Shown here one piece after another: positions 59,293-64,000 of a DNA stretch of 64,000 nt. Position 1 is the stretch's first letter. Each line of letters begins with the position of its first letter. Below the pieces are notes generated by a model. The model was not told the DNA's origin. It saw only the letters and a program-made list of their open reading frames with translations, and searched no databases. The DNA lies in NCBI GenBank assembly GCA_900753405.1, contig CAADYZ010000016.1, forward strand, positions 28,887 to 92,886, written 5' to 3'. Origin of the DNA: Campylobacteraceae bacterium (GTDB lineage Bacteria > Campylobacterota > Campylobacteria > Campylobacterales > Campylobacteraceae). A program made the translations under genes and the position numbers.

Positions 59293-59944
59293 TTTTGCCC
59301 CTTTTTTCAAAGCCGTTTAAAACAAGCAAAACGGCGACTGAAATGACAATGTTAATCACCACCCAAAACGCCGCACTCGCCTCGTCATTTACCCGCCAGA
59401 AGTGATAAACGCTAGTGGAGATTGTCGCGGTGACTCCGGGCGTAAAACCTGCCACCATCGAAGTCGCGCCGTATTCTCCAAGTGCGCGCGCAAAAGCTAG
59501 CACAGTCGCCGCAAGAAGCCCGTTTTTGCAATACGCCAAGCGAATTCGCCAGAAGATGAAGGCGTTTGAAAGACCTAGCGTTTTTGCCGCGTCTGCCAAA
59601 CTTTCGTCAAAAGACTCAAACGCCCCGCGCGCAGTGCGGTACATTAGCGGAAAAGAGACGACCACGCACGCGATGACGATCGCCTGCCAGTTCATCACAA
59701 ACCTCACGCCAAACCTGCCCAAAAACTCGCCCAAAATCGAATTTGGTCCTAGCAAAAGCAGCAGCAAGTAGCCCACAACCGTTGGTGGCAAAACAAGCGG
59801 CAGCGTCAAAACCACATCCAACAATGCCTTTGTGACGCGGCTTAGTTTTGCGATGTAGAACGCTGCAAAAATGCCTAGAAAAAAGACGATTAAAGTAGCG
59901 ATCAACGCGACTCTAAGCGAGTTTAAAAGCGGGTAAAAATCCAT
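59279..59944 (-). CDS. modB: Molybdate ABC transporter permease ModB
   Basis: Inner-membrane permease with about five to six helices. The EAA loop SFDESLADAAKTLGLSNAFIFWRI and the motif FARALGEYGATSMVAG are diagnostic. 221 residues. It overlaps the modC start by 14 bases. The GPNSILGEFL stretch resembles the repeat peptide but is near native ModB sequence. Confidence 0.93.
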   Translation of the reverse strand: MDFYPLLNSLRVALIATLIVFFLGIFAAFYIAKLSRVTKALLDVVLTLPLVLPPTVVGYLLLLLLGPNSILGEFLGRFGVRFVMNWQAIVIACVVVSFPLMYRTARGAFESFDESLADAAKTLGLSNAFIFWRIRLAYCKNGLLAATVLAFARALGEYGATSMVAGFTPGVTATISTSVYHFWRVNDEASAAFWVVINIVISVAVLLVLNGFEKRGKNVKS

Positions 59945-59953
59945 CGCACTTAA

Positions 59954-60733
59954 CTACTCAGCAGGCGAAAAGCCAACTTTTTTGAAGATCTCCATCGCCT
60001 CTTGCGTCTTTAAAAACGCGATGAATTTTGCCGCCTCTTGGCTGTTTTTGCTCGCTTTTAGCGTAGCAACTGGGTAGATGACTGGCTTACACATCTCTTT
60101 TGTCGCAACATCAACTACTTCAAGCCCAGCTGAAAACGCGTCAGTAGCGTAGATCACTCCCGCATCCACCACGCCTTGTGCGACCTGCGTTGTCACCTCT
60201 TTGACATTTGAGCCAAAAGTGAGTTTCCCCTCACTCGCAAGGGCGGTGTCGCTCGTGTTTAGGTAGGCAAAAATGTCAAGCGTGTAGCTGCCAACTGGGA
60301 CATCTTTATTGCCGATGGCTAGCAGTTTTAGCTTTGGCGAAGTAAGCTCAGCAAACGAGTAAAGCCTTGCTGGGTTGCCCTTTTTGACTGCCAAAACAAC
60401 CTTGTTTTCAAGCAAATTCTCGCGTGAGTTTTCAAGTAGCAATCCCTTCTCTTCAAGCGTGTTCATCTGCTTTTGCGCCGCTGAGATGAAAACATCGCAC
60501 TCGCTTCCTGCCAAAATCTGCCTCAAAAGCGTACCTGATGAGTCAAAAGTGTAACGAAGCTCGACTCCATTTTTCGCCTCATAAAGCTTCTTAATCTCAC
60601 TCATCGTCTCGCTCATAGACGCCGCCGCAAAGACATTCAGTGTCTGTTTTTGCGCGGTTTGCGGCTTGTCACAACCTGTGAAAACCACGCCCAAAACAAG
60701 CCCAAGCACGAAAAAAGCCAGCTTTTTCCTCAT
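59954..60733 (-). CDS. modA: Molybdate-binding lipoprotein ModA
   Basis: Substrate-binding protein of the molybdate importer. The lipobox VFTGC puts the lipidated Cys at residue 21, so it is tethered to the outer face of the inner membrane. NVFAAASMSETM, FDSSGTLLRQI and DVFISAAQKQM carry the oxyanion-binding residues. ATG 60733 with GGAG upstream gives 259 or 260 residues. Confidence 0.93.
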   Translation of the reverse strand: MRKKLAFFVLGLVLGVVFTGCDKPQTAQKQTLNVFAAASMSETMSEIKKLYEAKNGVELRYTFDSSGTLLRQILAGSECDVFISAAQKQMNTLEEKGLLLENSRENLLENKVVLAVKKGNPARLYSFAELTSPKLKLLAIGNKDVPVGSYTLDIFAYLNTSDTALASEGKLTFGSNVKEVTTQVAQGVVDAGVIYATDAFSAGLEVVDVATKEMCKPVIYPVATLKASKNSQEAAKFIAFLKTQEAMEIFKKVGFSPAE

Positions 60734-60745
60734 CCTCACTCCTTA

Positions 60746-60763
60746 ATCAAATTTGGTTTTGAC
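60746..60763. repeat. Dispersed repeat copy upstream of modA
   Basis: ATCAAATTTGGTTTTGAC between the MoeA-like stop and the modA start. Confidence 0.82.
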
Positions 60764-60766
60764 ATT

Positions 60767-61744
60767 TTACAAAAGTCCGCCATAGCCAAGCGAGGCGATC
60801 TCTTTTTTCGTGACCTTCACGCCCGCCAAAACGCGCGGCAGCAGCACTTCAAGTGCGCTTTTTGGCGAAAACACCACGCCCGCTGGCACGCCCAAAACCA
60901 CACCCTCTTGAAAATACCCAAGCATCATCATCGCCCCGGGCAAAACTGGCACGCCGTAACTCACCACCTCGCAAACGCATTTTGCCACCGCTTTTGGCGT
61001 CACATCATCCGCATCCACGCTCATCCCACCTGTCACAAAAACCACCTTCGCCCCAGCCGCTTTCAAGCTTTCGATCGCCCCTGCGACCTCCTCTTCGTCG
61101 TCTCCTGCAAAGATCGTCTCTTTCACCTGCCTTAGCCCAAATGAAGCGAGTTTTTCAGCCATAAGCGGCGCGAATTTGTCCTCGATCAGCCCACTTTTGA
61201 CCTCTGAGCCAGTAACGACAAGTCCAAATTCTTGCAAGACAAAAGGCAAAACTTGCAACACACAACGCCCGCTAAAATCCTGCCTCACGCCCCGCATCAA
61301 CTCCTCTTTGACAAACAGCGGCACGACCTTCACCGCCGCGACAACCTCGCCTTTTTTGACAAAGCCTGAGCGCTTAGTCGAGACTACGACCGACTCGCAA
61401 AGATTCAACCCCAAAACTGCCGCTTCATCCACGCTCAAAAAGCCGTCAAACTCGGCTTTTAGCTCGATTTTGCCCTCTTTTGGCGCGCCAAAACTCACGC
61501 CGCCGCCCGCACAAACCTCAGCCAGCACCGCCGCCGCGTCCTCTTCGTGCAAAAACCCTTGCAAACCACACTCGCCATAGACAAAAAGATGCCTCTTTCC
61601 CATAGAAAGCAGCACCTCAACATCCTCCTTTTGGACGATGTGTCCGCGTCTGAAACGAGCGATTTTGCCCTCTTTTGTTGTGATTTGCGTTAAGTCGCAA
61701 AAAAGTTTCATCCCAACTGCATCTTGCGTTAAAACCTCTTTCAA
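60767..61744 (-). CDS. Molybdopterin-binding MoeA-like protein
   Basis: A 325-residue protein with a MoCF_biosynth-type domain (LVVTGSEVKSG, VFVTGGMSVDADDVTP) that binds molybdopterin. It lacks the full four-domain layout of MoeA, so it may be a regulator or partner linked to the importer rather than the molybdenum insertase. The start is TTG at 61744, chosen because the N-terminus EVLTQDAVGMKLFCDLTQI matches what I recall of relatives. First gene of the modABC-moaCA chain. Confidence 0.75.
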   Translation of the reverse strand: MKEVLTQDAVGMKLFCDLTQITTKEGKIARFRRGHIVQKEDVEVLLSMGKRHLFVYGECGLQGFLHEEDAAAVLAEVCAGGGVSFGAPKEGKIELKAEFDGFLSVDEAAVLGLNLCESVVVSTKRSGFVKKGEVVAAVKVVPLFVKEELMRGVRQDFSGRCVLQVLPFVLQEFGLVVTGSEVKSGLIEDKFAPLMAEKLASFGLRQVKETIFAGDDEEEVAGAIESLKAAGAKVVFVTGGMSVDADDVTPKAVAKCVCEVVSYGVPVLPGAMMMLGYFQEGVVLGVPAGVVFSPKSALEVLLPRVLAGVKVTKKEIASLGYGGLL

Positions 61745-61834
61745 AGAAAGCCTTTATTTTATTTTTATATTTGCAAATTTTGACAAAAAGAAATTTAAAA
61801 GTAGTTTAAACGCGGTAAAATCGAGCTTTAAGAG

Positions 61835-61850
61835 GTCAAATTCGGTTTTT
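61835..61850. repeat. Dispersed repeat copy between murJ and the MoeA-like gene
   Basis: GTCAAATTCGGTTTTT in an AT-rich spacer. Confidence 0.78.
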
Positions 61851-61872
61851 ACATTTTTGAAAATATACAAAA

Positions 61873-63273
61873 CTAATTTATCCACGCCCAAGTTTTTTGG
61901 TGGATGAAAACACAAACGAAGAAAAACGCCGCCGCCGCAAGCAGGGTTGCAAAGCTTTTGACGCAAACAAAAATTCGCAAAAACTCACGCCAGCCATAGA
62001 CAAAAACCACGCTTACAAACAAAAACACGCCTGAAATTGACGAAGCAAGAGCAAGCCCAAACGCTCCGTAGGGCTTAAAGAGCGCGAGGCTCAAAAGCGT
62101 GTTGATCACCAGCGAGGCAAGCGAGATTTTAGCAGCACTGAGTTGCTTGAAGTGCGCGTAAAGCCAAAGCGAAAAGAGTTTGTAAAGCCCAAACGGCAGC
62201 AGCCCTGCGAGGTAGCCTTGCAAAACTAGCGCGACATTTATCGTATCTCTTCTGCCAAACTCGCCGCGCTCAAAAAGCAGCCAGATGATCTCCTTTGCAA
62301 ATACGCAGCCGCCAATAGTCGCAAAGAGCAAAAGCGCAAAAAGCAGGTAAAATGCCCGCGCTAAAAGTGCGTTTGCGACAGCGGTGTTGGCATTTTTGAT
62401 CTGCCGTGAGATTTGCGGGAAGATGGCGATGCTAAGTGCCATCGCAAAAAGTGCGAGCGGGAGTTGGAAAATTCGGTTGGCGTAGTAAAGATAGCTGATG
62501 CCGCCTGCTGCTAGGAATGAGGCGATGAAGGTGCTGATAAAGTCGGAGAGTTGGTTTGCGCTGCTACCAAGCACGCCTGCGCCAAAGTTTTGCCAAAAGC
62601 CGCGAGTTTTTGCGCGCGCCCCTTTGTAAAATTTCGCCGTCCCAAGCGTCAAAAGCCTGAAAAGTCCGAGCTTTTTTAAGGCAAAAAGATGACTCACAAG
62701 CTGCAACGCCCCGCCTGCGACAACGCCCCAACTAAGGTAGAAAACCACTTGCGAGGCGGGCAAATTTCGTGCCAAAATAAGCGAGACGATCATCGCCAAA
62801 TTTAGCAATGTCGAGCTAAACGCGGTGGTGAAAAAGTGGTTTTTGTATTGCAGTACGCACGAGAGCAGCACAACGCAGAAGATGAGAAGCAGATACCAAA
62901 AGTTGATTCGCACAAGCGGCGCGGCAAGGGCGATGACCTCTTGGCTAAAACCAGCGGCTAAAACGCGCGTGAAAAGCGGCGCAAAAAGCATCACCACAAG
63001 CGAGAGCAGAAGCATCGCCGCAACGAGCTTCACGCCGACTTCGACTAAAAACAGCCCCTTTTGGTTTTGTTTTACAAAGTTTGGCAAAAACGCCTGCGAA
63101 AACGCCCCTTCGCCAAAGAGTCGGCGGAAGAGATTAGGCAATTTGAAGGCGACAAAAAAAATGTCGCTATACACCCCTGCGCCCAAAAACCGCGCGATCA
63201 AAAAGTCCCGCACAAGCCCTGTGACACGCGAGATCAAAATGCCAAACGAGTTTGTGAAAAAGTGTCTTAACAC
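61873..63273 (-). CDS. murJ: Lipid II flippase MurJ
   Basis: Moves lipid II across the inner membrane for peptidoglycan synthesis. About 14 helices of the MOP/MVF fold in 466 residues; SRVTGLVRDFLIARFLGAG, FKLPNLFRRLFGEGAFSQAFLP and FERGEFG are family marks. GTG 63273 after AAAGGACG. Confidence 0.93.
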   Translation of the reverse strand: MLRHFFTNSFGILISRVTGLVRDFLIARFLGAGVYSDIFFVAFKLPNLFRRLFGEGAFSQAFLPNFVKQNQKGLFLVEVGVKLVAAMLLLSLVVMLFAPLFTRVLAAGFSQEVIALAAPLVRINFWYLLLIFCVVLLSCVLQYKNHFFTTAFSSTLLNLAMIVSLILARNLPASQVVFYLSWGVVAGGALQLVSHLFALKKLGLFRLLTLGTAKFYKGARAKTRGFWQNFGAGVLGSSANQLSDFISTFIASFLAAGGISYLYYANRIFQLPLALFAMALSIAIFPQISRQIKNANTAVANALLARAFYLLFALLLFATIGGCVFAKEIIWLLFERGEFGRRDTINVALVLQGYLAGLLPFGLYKLFSLWLYAHFKQLSAAKISLASLVINTLLSLALFKPYGAFGLALASSISGVFLFVSVVFVYGWREFLRIFVCVKSFATLLAAAAFFFVCVFIHQKTWAWIN

Positions 63274-63368
63274 CGCGCGTCCTTTGCAAAAGTTGGTTAA
63301 AATGTGCGTTTAAAGGGGCAAAAGTAGCGAAATTTTGCTTAAAATGTCGCAACAAACAAGGCAAATTT

Positions 63369-63408
63369 TCAAATTCGGTTTTCGCAAATTTGTTAAAATC
63401 AAATTTGC
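63369..63408. repeat. Two dispersed repeats in tandem upstream of murJ
   Basis: TTCAAATTCGGTTTTCGC followed by AAATTTG, then TTAAAATCAAATTTG. In the spacer between murJ and the NlpC/P60-type gene. Confidence 0.8.
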
Positions 63409-63447
63409 CGCTTTGCAAAACGGCGCAACTGCAAACGCGGCAGGGCG

Positions 63448-64000
63448 TTAAAAACTCGCGCTGATGATGTTGAATGAGCGGATTTTGCCAAGCAGGAGAT
63501 TTTCCTCTTCAAACTCAGTAAAACCCTTGCCAAGTTCAAGCGAGGTGATCGCCGTTTTGCCGACCATATGCCGCTCGCCGTTTTTGTCTTTGAGCGCCCA
63601 AATCGCGTGCATCGCAGTCGGCTCGCCCTCGACTAGCCCCGTGTAGAGCATAATATGCCCCGGAAAGAAAAGCAGCGTCTTGTAAGGCACAGCGTAACGC
63701 ACAATGAGCTCCTTTTTGAGCTCGTTGCTAAACCCGCTTAACTCAAAAACCATCCCAACGCTCTTTTGTGCGGCGGAATTTCTAGGCAGCCAAATTCCAA
63801 AAGTTGCGAAAAACTCCTTCGTAAAAAGCGAACAATCCCGCAAGAAATTCTCGCCGCCCCAGCCATAACTCTGCCCTAAAAACTCGCTCAAACGCGCCTT
63901 GACAACTTCGTCTTTAAACTCGCCAAATTTGGCGGCAAACTCCTTTGAAAACCGCTCGCCTTGCCACACAAACGCGCCATTTTCTTCCTTCGTGTAGGGA
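63448..64000 (-). CDS. NlpC/P60-type cell-wall peptidase, N-terminus beyond window
   Basis: The frame stays open to the right edge (upstream codons read YTKEENGAFVWQGE), so the true start is outside. The visible 184 residues contain GWGGENFLRDCSLF with the likely catalytic Cys and a LFFPGHIMLYTG segment with the likely His. This fits a C40 peptidase that cuts peptidoglycan stems, of the kind with SH3 domains in front found in Campylobacter. Position next to murJ fits wall metabolism. Confidence 0.7.
   Translation of the reverse strand, partial: PYTKEENGAFVWQGERFSKEFAAKFGEFKDEVVKARLSEFLGQSYGWGGENFLRDCSLFTKEFFATFGIWLPRNSAAQKSVGMVFELSGFSNELKKELIVRYAVPYKTLLFFPGHIMLYTGLVEGEPTAMHAIWALKDKNGERHMVGKTAITSLELGKGFTEFEEENLLLGKIRSFNIISASF

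Noticed and set aside
59722..59751. GPNSILGEFL in ModB as another repeat-coded peptide
   Set aside because: The DNA is only a partial match, and similar residues occur natively in ModB at this position.
709..63408. CRISPR array or Rickettsia-type palindromic element as an explanation for the repeats
   Set aside because: Spacing is irregular, units are 16-24 bp rather than a constant long unit, and there are no cas genes. In-frame translation is shared with Rickettsia elements, but the size and simple palindromic core are not.
1..64000. tRNA or rRNA genes, insertion sequences, prophage
   Set aside because: No T-loop GGTTCGAATCC-like sequence, rRNA landmarks, transposase or integrase was seen on reading either strand.

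Overview
The window looks like a chromosomal segment of a Campylobacter-type epsilonproteobacterium (Campylobacterota), probably one of the higher-GC oral species. This rests on gene content (group 4 Hyf hydrogenase, PgbA-type protein, dimeric dUTPase, Campylobacter-like gene pairs such as rpe-dnaQ) and on base composition judged by eye; the species is not proven. No rRNA, tRNA, CRISPR array, insertion sequence or prophage was seen. Genes are packed in operons, often with stop/start overlaps.

Layout. 1-8415: metN (cut by the left edge), truD, thiL, glcD and a PgbA-like gene on the minus strand, then comM (+) and a phosphohexomutase (-). 8475-18705: Zn/Cd P-type ATPase (-), dUTPase, EI24-like membrane protein and truA (+), then a minus operon rsfS-cytX-ilvA-yihY-membrane protein-pseudopilin. 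18706-19116: a gene-free stretch holding a candidate small RNA. 19117-25649: minus operon pyrG-recJ-small ORF-zeta-like kinase-glmU-ABC ATPase-hypA. 25750-34864: plus-strand ruvA, histidine kinase, rpe, dnaQ-like, DUF455 protein, glycosyltransferase and dTDP-rhamnose genes rmlA, rmlC, rmlD, rmlB. 34865-35874: an islet with a 28-residue peptide gene and two frameshifted small genes. 35875-42055: MOSC protein, hypF and a partner, RecD/Pif1-like helicase, hemJ (all -). 42290-51481: an eight-gene hyf operon (+). 51687-54096: dnaB and a DsbA-like gene (-). 54301-56214: groES-groEL behind a degenerate CIRCE. 56811-61744: molybdenum block moaA, moaC, modC, modB, modA and a MoeA-like gene (-). 61873-64000: murJ and an NlpC/P60-type gene cut by the right edge.

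How the genes fit together. Hyf hydrogenase, hypA and hypF (nickel and CN/CO cofactor maturation), and molybdate uptake plus molybdopterin synthesis together point to anaerobic formate/H2 metabolism, although no formate dehydrogenase lies in the window.

The most striking feature is not a gene. A short AT-rich motif, consensus TCAAATTYGRWTTTGAC, with common extended form TCAAATTCGGTTTTTGC, recurs more than 60 times by eye, about once per kb. It occurs in intergenic spacers, often as inverted pairs that would form hairpins, and also inside genes in reading frames that avoid stops. There it encodes recurring peptides such as KPNSVLT, KSNLILT, TKFEFD and SNSNLTNS, usually in variable loops or at protein ends. 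Its density, intragenic tolerance and inverted pairing resemble DNA uptake sequences of Neisseriaceae and Pasteurellaceae, and every core contains an RAATTY site. I propose it as a candidate uptake or otherwise selfish repeat system of this lineage.
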